Positions 36,619-45,515 of a stretch of 64,000 nt of DNA are shown piece after piece. The stretch spans positions 62,242 through 126,241 of the forward strand of contig JVKM01000042.1 in NCBI GenBank assembly GCA_001072465.1, written 5' to 3'. Every line of letters begins with the position of its first letter. Position 1 is the stretch's first letter. The notes beneath the pieces were generated by a model, which had not been told where the DNA came from, did not search any database, and saw only the letters and a list, made by a program, of their open reading frames with translations. The translations under genes and the position numbers were made by a program. The DNA comes from Xylanimonas cellulosilytica (lineage in GTDB: Bacteria; Actinomycetota; Actinomycetes; Actinomycetales; Actinomycetaceae).

Positions 36619-37602
36619 GTGGAACGGCGTGACGAACAGTCGATCGAGGCGGTCAAGCTCTACTACCAGCAGGGCCTCAGCCAGGCCGAGGTCGCCACGC
36701 GTATGGGCCTGTCGCGCCCCACGGTCGCCAAACTCCTCGCGCACGGCCGCGAGCGCGGCTTCGTCACCATCGAGATCCACGATCCGCGCGAGGACGCTTC
36801 GGAGATCGCCCTGCGGCTGGAGCAGCGCTTCGGACTGTCCTGCGCTCGCGTCGCCCACGGCACGGGCGCGACTGAGGACGAGGCTATCGAGCAGGTCGGT
36901 CGCGTCGGTGCCGATGTCGTCACCCAGCTCGTGCGCGACGGCATGAGCGTGGGCATCTCGTGGGGGCGCACGATGAGTGCGCTCGCGGCCCACCTGACCC
37001 GCGCCCCGCGCGTGGGCGTGCGAGTCGTCCAGCTCAAGGGCGGGGCGTCTTTCTCCGAGAGGGCGACGCACGATTTTGAGATCATGCGTTCCTTCTGCGA
37101 GGCCTTCGGTGCGGAGCCGCGCTACCTGCCGCTGCCCGTTATTTTCCAGGACACCGCGATGCTCTCGATCGTGCGTCGTGACCGGTCTATCGAGCGCATC
37201 TTGGAGGAGGGACGCGGCGTGGACCTGGCGGTCTTCACGGTGGGGTCTCTCGGGCGCGAGGCCCTCTCGCTCAACCTTGGCCAGCTCGAGGACGACGAGG
37301 TGGAGGCGCTCCTGCGCGACGCGGTCGGGGACGCGTGCTCGCGATTTTTTACGCGCGAGGGCGGCGTCGCCCTGGCATCGGTCGACCGCAGGACGGTTGG
37401 CATCACGCTTGACGATCTGCGCTCTCGCCCCGTGCGGGTGCTCGTGGCGGGCGGGCGCGTGAAAGCACAGGCGCTGGAAACGGCGCTGCTCATGGGGTTG
37501 GCCACGCATCTGGTGGTCGATCAGGACCTGGCCCTTGCGCTGCTGGAACGGCCGCGCGAGGAAATCCCGCGCGGGGTGCGAGATAACACCCCGGGCGGAT
37601 GA
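36619..37602 (+). CDS. SorC/DeoR-type transcriptional regulator of the deo genes
   Basis: A 327-residue regulator of the SorC family, to which Bacillus DeoR belongs. An N-terminal helix-turn-helix (LSQAEVATRMGLSRPTVAKLL, about residues 16-36) is followed by a sugar-phosphate-binding domain (GMSVGISWGRTMSALAAHL and later LVAGGRVKAQAL). The GTG start has a strong AGGAGGAAA site. It lies between deoA and deoD, so it probably senses deoxyribose 5-phosphate and controls the operon; a likely operator sits in the 110 bp after it. Confidence 0.87.
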   Translation: MERRDEQSIEAVKLYYQQGLSQAEVATRMGLSRPTVAKLLAHGRERGFVTIEIHDPREDASEIALRLEQRFGLSCARVAHGTGATEDEAIEQVGRVGADVVTQLVRDGMSVGISWGRTMSALAAHLTRAPRVGVRVVQLKGGASFSERATHDFEIMRSFCEAFGAEPRYLPLPVIFQDTAMLSIVRRDRSIERILEEGRGVDLAVFTVGSLGREALSLNLGQLEDDEVEALLRDAVGDACSRFFTREGGVALASVDRRTVGITLDDLRSRPVRVLVAGGRVKAQALETALLMGLATHLVVDQDLALALLERPREEIPRGVRDNTPGG

Positions 37603-37609
37603 GAACATT

Positions 37610-37653
37610 TGTCAAAGTATTCATTGACACATTTCAATTGCACGGCATAGCCT
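37610..37653 (+). promoter_or_regulatory. deoD promoter with DeoR-like operator
   Basis: TTGACA (37624-37629), 18 bp, TAGCCT (37648-37653) makes a plausible promoter. ATTGACACATTTCAAT (37623-37638) overlaps the -35 and resembles the ATTGAA...TTCAAT palindrome I recall for Bacillus DeoR. TGTCAA (37610) and TTGACA (37624) also form an inverted repeat. Confidence 0.6.
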
Positions 37654-37713
37654 TGCGACAAGGGTAAAGAAGCCTCGACGGAGCCCCGGCTCCTCGACAA
37701 CACAGGAGGACAC

Positions 37714-38421
37714 ATGCGCTCGACACCGCACATCAACCCCACCGCTCCCATCGCGCCGACGATCCTCCTGCCCGGAGACCCGCTGCGCGCGAAGTTCATC
37801 GCCGAGACCTACTTGGAGGATGCGCAGCAGTTCAACGCGGTGCGCAACATGCTGGGCTATACCGGCACCTACCGGGGTACCCCGGTCTCTGTCATGGGCT
37901 CGGGCATGGGCATCCCCTCGATCTCGCTGTACGCCCACGAGCTGATCCACGAGTTCGGCTGCACCCGCCTCGTGCGCGTGGGCACCTGCGGCGCCCTGCA
38001 GCCCGGCGTCAACCTCTACGACGTGGTGGTCGCCCAGGCGGCCTGCTCGAACTCGGCGTTCCTGGACCAGTACCAGATCCCGGGCTCCTACGCCCCGATC
38101 GGCTCCTTCCGCCTCATCGAGGACGTGGTGCGCCGCGCCCGCGAGGCTGACGTGCCGATCCACGTGGGCAACATCCTCTCCTCCGACACGTTCTACAACG
38201 CGAATCCGACCTTCAACGAGGCCTGGCAGCGCATGGGCGTGCTCGCGGTCGAGATGGAGTCCGCGGGCCTGTACGCCACCGCCGCCCACGCTGGCGTCGA
38301 GGCCGTGGGTATCTTCACCGTCTCGGACTCCCTGGTGACGGGCGAGGCCACCGACGCCCAGGCGCGTCAGACGTCCTTTACCACCATGATGGAGCTGGCC
38401 CTGCCCCTGGCCCAGCTGTGA
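37714..38421 (+). CDS. deoD: Purine-nucleoside phosphorylase, DeoD type
   Basis: Phosphorolyses (deoxy)adenosine, guanosine and inosine. The 235-residue hexameric-type protein has [41 protein letters not shown] and [13 protein letters not shown] (substrate-binding Glu). CACAGGAGG gives a strong ribosome-binding site. It opens the second half of the deo cluster, behind its own promoter. Confidence 0.95.
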   Translation: MRSTPHINPTAPIAPTILLPGDPLRAKFIAETYLEDAQQFNAVRNMLGYTGTYRGTPVSVMGSGMGIPSISLYAHELIHEFGCTRLVRVGTCGALQPGVNLYDVVVAQAACSNSAFLDQYQIPGSYAPIGSFRLIEDVVRRAREADVPIHVGNILSSDTFYNANPTFNEAWQRMGVLAVEMESAGLYATAAHAGVEAVGIFTVSDSLVTGEATDAQARQTSFTTMMELALPLAQL

Positions 38422-38441
38422 TGCGACAAGAAAGTAGTTCC

Positions 38442-39095
38442 ATGAACAAGCGTGACGTGGCCGCGATGATTGACCACACGATCCTCAAGCCCGAGGCCAC
38501 CCAGGCGGACGTGGCCCGCATCGTCGAGGAGGGCGCCGCGGCTGGCACCTTCTCGGTGTGCGTGTCCCCCTCGATGCTGCCCCTCGACGTTCCCGAGGGA
38601 TTGAAGGTTGCCTGCGTGGTCGGCTTCCCCTCGGGCGCGGTCAAGCCCCAGGTCAAGGCCTTTGAGGCCGCCCAGGCCGTCGCCGACGGCGCGGACGAGA
38701 TCGACATGGTCATCAACATCGAGCTGGTCAAGGACGCGCGCCTCCACGAGCTCGAGGAGGAGATCGCGGCCGTGCGTCGCGTCGTCCCCGCCCCGCGTGT
38801 CCTCAAGGTCATCATCGAGTCCGCCGCCCTGACGGACGACGAGATCGTCGCCGCATGCACCGCCTCGGTGGCCGCGGGCGCGGACTTCGTCAAGACTTCG
38901 ACGGGCTTCCACCCCGCGGGCGGTGCCTCGACCCACGCGGTCGCGCTCATGCGCGCCACGGTCGGCGACGCCCTGGGAGTCAAGGCCTCGGGCGGCATCC
39001 GCGACGCCGAGACCGCCCTGGCCATGATCGAGGCCGGAGCCTCCCGCCTGGGAGTGTCCGCAACCAACGCCATCCTGGCGGGACTGGAGGACTGA
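38442..39095 (+). CDS. deoC: Deoxyribose-phosphate aldolase
   Basis: Cleaves deoxyribose 5-phosphate to acetaldehyde and glyceraldehyde 3-phosphate. The 217-residue barrel has [26 protein letters not shown], a substrate-side lysine in VLKVIIES and the Schiff-base lysine in [11 protein letters not shown] (about residue 157). I use the ATG giving [12 protein letters not shown]; a GTG at 38418 overlapping the deoD stop would add eight residues. The mutase starts 4 bp after its stop codon. Confidence 0.94.
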   Translation: MNKRDVAAMIDHTILKPEATQADVARIVEEGAAAGTFSVCVSPSMLPLDVPEGLKVACVVGFPSGAVKPQVKAFEAAQAVADGADEIDMVINIELVKDARLHELEEEIAAVRRVVPAPRVLKVIIESAALTDDEIVAACTASVAAGADFVKTSTGFHPAGGASTHAVALMRATVGDALGVKASGGIRDAETALAMIEAGASRLGVSATNAILAGLED

Positions 39096-39099
39096 GACG

Positions 39100-40773
39100 A
39101 TGGAGCTGCTCGAGCGCGCCCGCCAGTGGGCGAGCCACGACCCGGATCCCGCCACGGCCTCGGCCCTGAGCGCCGACATCGAGGCTGCGGAGCGCGGCGA
39201 CGAGGAGGCCGCGGCCCGCGTGGGTGCGGCCATGAACGGCCCCCTCCAGTTCGGCACCGCCGGCCTGCGAGGCGTCGTGGGTCCGGGCGAGTCCCGCATG
39301 AACCTCGCGGTCGTCATCCGCGCGACCGCGGGCCTGTGCGAAGTCGTCAAGCGCCACGCAACCGGCACCCCCACGCTGGTGGTCGGCTGCGACGCCCGCT
39401 ACGGGTCCTCCGAATTCGCCACGGCCGCCTGCCGCGTTGCCTCCGCCGCAGGGGTGCGCGTCCTCGCGCTGCCCCAGGCCAACCCGACCCCGCTCACCTC
39501 CTTCTCGATGCTGCACTTCGACGCGGACGCGGGCGTCATGGTGACCGCCTCCCACAACCCTGCCCCGGACAACGGCTACAAGGTCTACCTGGGCGGCACC
39601 GTCGCGCAGGGCGACGGGCGTGGCGTCCAGATCGTCCCGCCCTTCGACGCGGAGATCGCGGCGGCCATCGAGGCCGCGCCGCCCGCGGACGAGGTCCCGA
39701 TGAACGACGACCTCATCGAGGCCGTGGACCCGCGCGAGGAATACGTGGCCTGCGCGTCCGCCCTGGCCTCGGGCGAGACCTCAGCCCGTGAGGACCTGCG
39801 CATCGTCCTGACCGCCATGCACGGCGTGGGCGCCGCGATCACCTCGCGCGTCCTGGCCGAGGCCGGTTTCTCCAACGTCTCCCTCGTGGCGGCGCAGGCC
39901 GATCCCGATCCGGACTTCCCGACCGTGCCCTTCCCCAACCCCGAAGAGGCCGGCGCCCTCGACATGGCGATCGAGCAGGCGCGCGAGCAGGGGGCCGACC
40001 TCATCATCGCGGTCGACCCCGACGCGGACCGCTGCGCGCTCGCGGTGCCCGACCCCGCCTCGGAGACGGGATGGAGTCCGCTGAGCGGCGACCAGATCGG
40101 CTCGCTGCTGGGCGAATTCTTGGCCTCGCGCGGCATGACGGGGTCGCTCGCGAACTCGATCGTGTCTTCGCGCCTGCTCTCGCGCATCGCTCACGCACAT
40201 GGTCTCGAGCACCACACGACGCTCACGGGCTTCAAGTGGATCGCCCGGGCCCCGGGCCTTGGCTTCGGCTATGAGGAGGCCATTGGCTTTTGCCCCGATC
40301 CGGGCAACGTGCGCGACAAGGACGGCATCGCGACCTCGGTCGTCGCCGCCTCCCTGGTGGCCGCCCTCAAGGCGCAGGGGCGCAGCGTGTGGGACGAGCT
40401 GGAGCGCCTGGCGCGACTGCACGGCCTACACGTGAGCTCGCCGCTGACCTTCCGCGTCGAACAGATCGAGCAGATCGCCAGCGGCATGGCACGCCTGCGT
40501 GCCCAGCCGCCGAGCGTCCTGGCCGGCTCTCCCGTCGTCGAGGTCTCGGACCTGTCGCAGGGATACCGCGGCCTGCCGCCCACGGACGGCGTCCTCGTGC
40601 TCACCGAGGCGGGGGACCGCGTCATCGCGCGCCCCTCGGGCACCGAGCCAAAGCTCAAGTGCTACCTCGAGGTGATCCTGCCGGTCGCCGAGGGGGAGCC
40701 GCTGCCCTGGGAGCAGGCGCGCGAGCGCCTCGACGCAATTAAGGCTGCTTTCGCCGAGATTATCGGTCTGTAG
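39100..40773 (+). CDS. Phospho-sugar mutase (phosphoglucomutase/phosphopentomutase, PGM2-like)
   Basis: A 557-residue alpha-D-phosphohexomutase-superfamily enzyme. The phosphoserine loop is VMVTASHNPAPDNGYKVY (about residues 147-164), the metal loop DPDADRCALAV (about 307-317), the sugar loop near GFGYEEAIGF, and the phosphate loop RPSGTEPKLKCY. It lies 4 bp after deoC and there is no deoB, so it most likely converts (deoxy)ribose 1-phosphate to the 5-phosphate for DeoC; glucose activity is also possible. Confidence 0.9.
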   Translation: MELLERARQWASHDPDPATASALSADIEAAERGDEEAAARVGAAMNGPLQFGTAGLRGVVGPGESRMNLAVVIRATAGLCEVVKRHATGTPTLVVGCDARYGSSEFATAACRVASAAGVRVLALPQANPTPLTSFSMLHFDADAGVMVTASHNPAPDNGYKVYLGGTVAQGDGRGVQIVPPFDAEIAAAIEAAPPADEVPMNDDLIEAVDPREEYVACASALASGETSAREDLRIVLTAMHGVGAAITSRVLAEAGFSNVSLVAAQADPDPDFPTVPFPNPEEAGALDMAIEQAREQGADLIIAVDPDADRCALAVPDPASETGWSPLSGDQIGSLLGEFLASRGMTGSLANSIVSSRLLSRIAHAHGLEHHTTLTGFKWIARAPGLGFGYEEAIGFCPDPGNVRDKDGIATSVVAASLVAALKAQGRSVWDELERLARLHGLHVSSPLTFRVEQIEQIASGMARLRAQPPSVLAGSPVVEVSDLSQGYRGLPPTDGVLVLTEAGDRVIARPSGTEPKLKCYLEVILPVAEGEPLPWEQARERLDAIKAAFAEIIGL

Positions 40774-40840
40774 AGGCGAATCGGGACTCCGTCGGCGTAT
40801 TTTCTGTGGGTTTAGCCCTGCGTGAAGAAATAGATAACGC

Positions 40841-40854
40841 TATACTTGCGTATA
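40841..40854 (+). promoter_or_regulatory. -10 element placing transcription start at the ATG (leaderless)
   Basis: TATACT at 40841-40846 lies 7 nt before the ATG at 40854, the spacing expected if transcription begins at the A of the start codon. No ribosome-binding site precedes the ATG, which fits a leaderless message. Confidence 0.5.
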
Positions 40855-41675
40855 TGGCAACTCACAGTGAATCGCTGGCGGAGGCCCTTCCCTTCGCCGA
40901 CCGGCCCGTCGAGAAGGCGCCCGGCCACTGGGTGCTTGCGCGCGCCGGAAAGACGGTGCTGCGCCCCGGCGGCCTCGCCCTCAGTACGTGGGCGCTTAAG
41001 CGCGCCGTGTTGCCCGGCTCGGACGTCGTCGAGTTCGCGCCCGGCCTGGGTGTCACGGCCTCGGCGATTATTGAGGTAGGCCCCGCCTCCTACGTCGGCG
41101 TGGAGCGCGATCCAAACGCCTCTGCGCGCGTGGATGCCATCGCCTCGGGCGTGGGGCGCTGCGTGAATGCTGATGCTGCCGAGACCGGCCTGCCGGACGA
41201 GAGCGCGGACGTCGTCGTCGGTGAAGCCATGCTCTCTATGCAGGGCGAAAAAGCCAAGCGCGCCATCATGAGCGAGGCCGCACGCATCCTGCGCCCCGGC
41301 GGCCGCTACGTCATCCACGAGCTGGCGATGCGTCCCGACTCCATCGCGGAAGAGCCTGCCACGGAGATCCGCCGCGCGCTGGCACGCGCCATCAATGTCA
41401 ACGCCCGGCCCCTCACGGTCGCCGACTGGAGGCGCGCGCTCGAGGAGGTCGGACTCGTCGTGGAAGAAACACGCACGGCCCCCATGGCGCTCCTCAAGCC
41501 CGGCCGCATGATCGCCGACGAGGGCGTGCTCGGAGCGCTGCGCATCATGCGCAACGTCGCGCGGGACAAAGACCTGCGTGAACGCGTCACGACGATGGCG
41601 CGCACGTTTAAGAAATATGATCGACATCTGTGCGGCGTCGCCATCGTCGCGCGCAAACCCAAGGAGAGTCAATGA
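40854..41675 (+). CDS. SAM-dependent methyltransferase
   Basis: A 273-residue class I methyltransferase. The SAM pocket is VVEFAPGLGVTAS (motif I, about residue 63), then GVERDPNA (acidic end of strand 2), NADAAETGLPDESADVVVGE (motifs II-III) and ILRPGGRYVIHEL. The pattern resembles small-molecule or quinone-type methyltransferases; no substrate can be named. I start at the ATG giving MATHSESLAEALP, set by the promoter; the frame runs 16 codons further upstream. Its stop overlaps the cupin gene by 4 bp. Confidence 0.82.
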   Translation: MATHSESLAEALPFADRPVEKAPGHWVLARAGKTVLRPGGLALSTWALKRAVLPGSDVVEFAPGLGVTASAIIEVGPASYVGVERDPNASARVDAIASGVGRCVNADAAETGLPDESADVVVGEAMLSMQGEKAKRAIMSEAARILRPGGRYVIHELAMRPDSIAEEPATEIRRALARAINVNARPLTVADWRRALEEVGLVVEETRTAPMALLKPGRMIADEGVLGALRIMRNVARDKDLRERVTTMARTFKKYDRHLCGVAIVARKPKESQ

Positions 41676-42043
41676 GCCTGTCGCCCGAATCGAACACCGA
41701 GGTCCCCACGCCCATCATGACGGACCTGCAGGACATCGCCTCGATGATCCAGATCAACGAGGAAGCCACGGTCTCGCGCACCGTCATGCACGCTGAGGGC
41801 GTGCGCCTGGTCCTCTTCAGCTTCGACAAGGACGAGATCCTCAGCGAGCACACCGCCGCGATGCCCGTCATCCTGCACACCCTCGAGGGTGCCCTCGAGA
41901 TCGAGGCCGACGGTCGCACAGTTGTGCTCAAGCCCGGCGACGTCATCCACTTCGGTACGCGCCTGCCGCACGCCGTGCGCGCGCTCGAGCCCTCGAAGCT
42001 GGCCCTGTACATGCTGGATCGTCGCGAGCGCCCCAAGGCCTGA
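41672..42043 (+). CDS. Small cupin-domain protein
   Basis: A 123-residue single-domain cupin. Beta strands are seen in LVLFSFDKDEILSEHTAAM (first metal motif with one His and Glu) and LEIEADGRTVVLKPGDVIHF, followed by LPHAVRALEP (second His motif). Small cupins of this type bind a metal and act as sensors, isomerases or dioxygenases. AAGGAG precedes the ATG. Its 4-bp overlap with the methyltransferase suggests they work together, possibly in metal or redox handling. Confidence 0.85.
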   Translation: MSLSPESNTEVPTPIMTDLQDIASMIQINEEATVSRTVMHAEGVRLVLFSFDKDEILSEHTAAMPVILHTLEGALEIEADGRTVVLKPGDVIHFGTRLPHAVRALEPSKLALYMLDRRERPKA

Positions 42044-42060
42044 CGACCGACACTGTGCGG

Positions 42061-42105
42061 CGGGCCCCGTCCTCGTGAGGTGATGCACGAGGCGGGGCCC
42101 GTTTG
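42061..42105 (+). terminator. Terminator after the cupin gene
   Basis: CGGGCCCCGTCCTCGTG and CACGAGGCGGGGCCCG form a long stem with one bulge and an 8-nt loop, followed by TTTG. It may also stop the converging gene at 42150. Confidence 0.85.
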
Positions 42106-42149
42106 TCGTATCCGCGCGAGGCGGCGGGGCGTCGGTGCCCTGCGAAGCG

Positions 42150-42506
42150 TTACTTCAGTGACGCCTTGCCGGCGCCCTTCGCGACCAGCCAGAGGCCGAC
42201 CTCGACGATGAGCCCTGAGACGATGAAGACGATGGGCACCGAGATGCGCGCGTCCATGAGGGTGGTGGCGGCCAGGGCGATGCCGTGGGCCGTGCCCAGG
42301 ACGCCGCCGCCGAAGAGGATGGGCCAGGCGGCGCGGTGTGCGCGCTTCCATTCCTGCGAGCCGGGCTCGACGCCCTGAAGACGCAGCCCCAGGGGAGGTC
42401 GGCACGCGCCGGCGCGCGCGGTCAGGCCCGACGCGAACAGGTAGAGCCCACCCGCGATGAGAGCGACGGCGAGAATCAGGAAGACGGTGATCAGTCCGAC
42501 GTGCAC
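42150..42506 (-). CDS. SdpI-like small membrane protein
   Basis: A 118-residue protein with three hydrophobic helices (about residues 5-27, 62-82, 90-110). Between helices 1 and 2, GLRLQGVEPGSQEWKRAHR resembles the G-(I/L)-R...E-x-W-x-x-x-H-R motif of SdpI immunity proteins and their many unassigned relatives. Immunity to a specific toxin is not implied. It is monocistronic between two converging/diverging neighbours. Confidence 0.65.
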   Translation of the reverse strand: MHVGLITVFLILAVALIAGGLYLFASGLTARAGACRPPLGLRLQGVEPGSQEWKRAHRAAWPILFGGGVLGTAHGIALAATTLMDARISVPIVFIVSGLIVEVGLWLVAKGAGKASLK

Positions 42507-42654
42507 GGGAACCCCTCGAAAAATAAGCGTTTCACGGCCGTTTCACGAAGGGCCGCGCGACCATTCTACCCGGCCACGGCCTCGTCGCCGCTGAGGAGGG
42601 CGGACAGCGGCGGCGGAAGCGGCGGCCTCCGAGAAAAGTGCGAGCCAGCCCCGC

Positions 42655-43410
42655 TCAGAAGTAGCAGGCGATCGGGCCGTTGGGACCCGGCACGACGGTG
42701 ACGGGGGTGTCGAAGATGTCGGTGAGGACCTCGTCGCGCATGATCTCCTCGGGAGTGCCCATGAAGGCGAGCTTCCCGTTCTTGAGCGCGCAGATTTGCG
42801 AGGCGTAGCGCGCCGCGAAGTTGATGTCGTGCAGGACGATGACGATCGTGCGCGAAAACTCGCGCGCGGCGCGTTCCAGCATCCGCATCATCTCGACGCT
42901 GCGCGCGATGTCCAGGTTGTTGAGCGGCTCATCCAGTAGGACATACTCCGTCTCCTGGGCGAGCACCATGGCGACGTAGGCGCGCTGACGCTGGCCGCCC
43001 GAGAGCTGGTCCAGGTAGCGCCCTTCGAGTTGCTCCAGGTCGAGGAAGCCGATGTAGCGGTCGATGATCGCCTCATCCTCGGCGCTCAGGCGTCCCTTCG
43101 AGTGGGGGAAGCGTCCGAAACCCACCAGCTGACGCACCGTGAGGCGCGAAATGAAGTGGTTCTCCTGGCGCAGGATCGACAGGGTGCGCGCCAGCTCGGA
43201 GGACTTCGTCGTGGTCACGTTGAGGCCGCCGACCTCGATCGTGCCCTCGTCGATGCCGAGGAGGCGCCCGATCATGGTGAGGATTGTGGACTTACCCGCG
43301 CCGTTGGGGCCCACGAGCGCCGTGATGCCGCCCGCGGGGATGTTGAGGGAGACCTCGCCGATGCGCACCGACGGCGAATACTGTTTGACGACGGAATCGA
43401 TGGAGATCAC
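42655..43410 (-). CDS. Iron-siderophore ABC transporter ATP-binding protein (FepC type)
   Basis: A 251-residue ATPase with Walker A GPNGAGKST (about residue 38), signature LSGGQRQRAYVAM, Walker B VLLDEPLNNLD and the switch His in LHDIN. It pairs with two FecCD permeases upstream. The GTG start (VISIDSVVKQY) overlaps the preceding permease stop (GTGA), and the long upstream extension of this frame is only a shadow of that permease. Last gene of the importer operon. Confidence 0.93.
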   Translation of the reverse strand: MISIDSVVKQYSPSVRIGEVSLNIPAGGITALVGPNGAGKSTILTMIGRLLGIDEGTIEVGGLNVTTTKSSELARTLSILRQENHFISRLTVRQLVGFGRFPHSKGRLSAEDEAIIDRYIGFLDLEQLEGRYLDQLSGGQRQRAYVAMVLAQETEYVLLDEPLNNLDIARSVEMMRMLERAAREFSRTIVIVLHDINFAARYASQICALKNGKLAFMGTPEEIMRDEVLTDIFDTPVTVVPGPNGPIACYF

Positions 43411-44492
43411 AGGCGACCCTTCCGCAAAATAGTGACGATGAATGCGAGTCCGCCGACGAACTCGATGATGATGGAGACGACGCCCTGCGTGTTGAACACG
43501 TGATTCATGACGAAGTACGCGCTGGCCAGGATCGCGGCGCCCAGGGCGACGGACATCGCGAAGATGTAGCGGTGATCGTGCGTGTCCGAGAACTGGTAGG
43601 CCAGCGTCGCCACGAGGAACCCGAGGAACGTCATGGGACCCACGAGAGCGGTCGACGTGGCCATGAGGATCGACACCAGGACGAGGACGAGCACGGAGGT
43701 GCGCCGGTGGTTCAGGCCCAGGTTCGTGGCCGTCTCGCGGCCGAGCGAGAGTACCGACAGCTGGCGCGTGAGCAACACGAGGGCGATGGCCGCGGCCGCG
43801 ACGAGGGGAACCGCGATCGGGAAATACTCCTTCTGGGCGTTCGCGATCGACCCGAAAAGGCGCGCGGTCAGCACGTCGAACTCCGAGGGTGTGAGCAGCC
43901 TCTGCATGAAGGTGGAGATCGACCCGAGGCCCGCGCCTAGCATGACGCCGATGAGGAGCATCGCGTGCATCGAGGCCCGCTGCGAGGTGAGCAGCCACGA
44001 GTAGAGCACGAGGGTCAGGGCGATCATGAGGGCGAGCTGCCCGACAAAGTTGCCGACTGTCGCCGACGCGTTGAGGCCTGCGACGCCCAGGAAGAAGATC
44101 GTGGAGGTGTGGATTGCTCGATACAGGGACTCGAATCCGAGGATCGAGGGCGTGATGATGCGGTTGTTCGCCACCGTCTGGAAGGCGACCGTGGCCATGC
44201 CCTGACACACCGCGACGATGGCGATCGCGAGGACCGCGAAGGCGCGCCGACGGGCGAGCCTCCAGAAGACCGGGGTGCCGAACTGTGCGGGATTCTTCCA
44301 GGCGATGAGGCCGATGCAGGCGAGGATCGCAACCGCGCACACGACCCCGAAGAGGATCCACCAACGGCGCCGGGCGGCCGGGGACGTGAAGGCGCCGGTG
44401 CGCCGGGCGGGGCGCTTCGTGCGCGTCGACGAGGCCGGGGCGGGTATCGGGGAGGAGGCCTCGCGGTGCGCGGGGGAAGTCAGGGCGCTCAC
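43407..44492 (-). CDS. Iron-siderophore ABC transporter permease (FecCD family) 2
   Basis: A 361-residue permease with a 60-residue Pro/Ala/Arg-rich cytoplasmic N-terminus and about nine helices. FecCD marks are VAVCQGMATVAFQTVANNRIITPSILG and LGRETATNLGLNHRRT, followed by VGPMTFLGFLVATLAYQ. The GTG start overlaps the stop of permease 1. The N-terminal extension (PAPASSTRTKRPARR) encodes a copy of the dispersed 13-mer. Confidence 0.92.
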   Translation of the reverse strand: MSALTSPAHREASSPIPAPASSTRTKRPARRTGAFTSPAARRRWWILFGVVCAVAILACIGLIAWKNPAQFGTPVFWRLARRRAFAVLAIAIVAVCQGMATVAFQTVANNRIITPSILGFESLYRAIHTSTIFFLGVAGLNASATVGNFVGQLALMIALTLVLYSWLLTSQRASMHAMLLIGVMLGAGLGSISTFMQRLLTPSEFDVLTARLFGSIANAQKEYFPIAVPLVAAAAIALVLLTRQLSVLSLGRETATNLGLNHRRTSVLVLVLVSILMATSTALVGPMTFLGFLVATLAYQFSDTHDHRYIFAMSVALGAAILASAYFVMNHVFNTQGVVSIIIEFVGGLAFIVTILRKGRL

Positions 44493-45514
44493 AGGACGGC
44501 TCCCTTCTTTGCTTGGCGGAGCACGAGCGCGATGAAGACGAAGGCTCCGAGGACGCCCAGGATGACTGACACGGGCATCTCGAAGGGAGAGATGATCGTG
44601 CGGGCCAGCAGGTCTGTGACCGTCACGAGGGAGATGCCCGCCAGGCATACCCAGGGGAGGTTCGTGCGCAGGTTGTCACCCATCGACAGGGACACGAGGT
44701 TGGGGACGATCAGGCCCAGGAACGGCAGGGATCCGACGACGACGGTGACGACGCCGGTCGCCACGGCCACGAGCCCCGTCGCGATGAGGACCATGCGGTG
44801 GTAGTTGACGCCGAGGGAGATCGCGATGTCCTCGCCGAGGGACACGGCAGTCAGGCGATCCGCCATGATGAACACGATCGCCACGACGACGGTGACGATC
44901 CACAGGACCTCATACTGGCCCTCGTAGACGGAGGTGAATGACCCCTGGAACCACACGGACACGCTCTGCAGGGTGTTCGTCTCGAGCGCCAGGAACGTAG
45001 AGATGGCGGAGACGACGGCGCCGAGCATCATGCCCATGATGGGCACGAGCAGTGAGGATCGCAGGGAGACGCGGCGCAGCAGCGCGAAAAACACCATTGT
45101 GCCCACGAACGCGAAGATGATTGCGCAGGTCATGCGCACTAGGATCGGGGCACCGGGCCACACGATCATGATGACGAGCAGGCCCAGACCCGCCCACTCG
45201 GTCGTGCCTGTCGTGGAGGGCTCGGTGAATCGGTTCTGGGTGACCAGCTGCATGACGAGGCCGCTCATCGACATCGCGGCACCCGATAGGACGAGTGCGA
45301 TCGTGCGCGGGACGCGTACGGCGAGGAAGATCTGCCACCCGTCGTCTTGGGAGAGGATCGAGTATTCGCCGGTCGAGAGCGACAGGACGAGGAGCGCGGC
45401 CACGGCGAGCGTAGCTAGGGCGAGCGCCAGGGGTCGACGCTTCGACGAGGCCGGGGCGGCCTCGCGCATAAGCGCTGCGTCCGCGGGCGGGGCGGTGGTG
45501 GGGGAGTGCGTCAT
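44489..45514 (-). CDS. Iron-siderophore ABC transporter permease (FecCD family) 1
   Basis: A 341-residue FecCD permease: RVPRTIALVLSGAAMSMSGLVMQ is the family's first conserved block, then LGEDIAISLGVNYHR (coupling helix) and VGSLPFLGLIVPNLVS. About nine helices follow a 35-residue hydrophilic N-terminus that includes APASSKRRP, again encoded by the 13-mer. It is separated from the binding-protein gene by a terminator-like hairpin, and its ATG has little ribosome-binding site. Confidence 0.92.
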   Translation of the reverse strand: MTHSPTTAPPADAALMREAAPASSKRRPLALALATLAVAALLVLSLSTGEYSILSQDDGWQIFLAVRVPRTIALVLSGAAMSMSGLVMQLVTQNRFTEPSTTGTTEWAGLGLLVIMIVWPGAPILVRMTCAIIFAFVGTMVFFALLRRVSLRSSLLVPIMGMMLGAVVSAISTFLALETNTLQSVSVWFQGSFTSVYEGQYEVLWIVTVVVAIVFIMADRLTAVSLGEDIAISLGVNYHRMVLIATGLVAVATGVVTVVVGSLPFLGLIVPNLVSLSMGDNLRTNLPWVCLAGISLVTVTDLLARTIISPFEMPVSVILGVLGAFVFIALVLRQAKKGAVL

Positions 45515-45515
45515 A

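Noticed and set aside
35179..37608. An 809-residue open frame on the minus strand across deoA and the regulator
   Set aside because: Repetitive Arg/Asp/His/Val-rich composition with no domain is typical of the antisense frame of GC-rich genes. Both sense-strand genes have strong family motifs.
42150..42506. SdpI-like protein as immunity to a bacteriocin encoded nearby
   Set aside because: No small secreted toxin or maturation gene is next to it, and most SdpI-like proteins have no known toxin partner.
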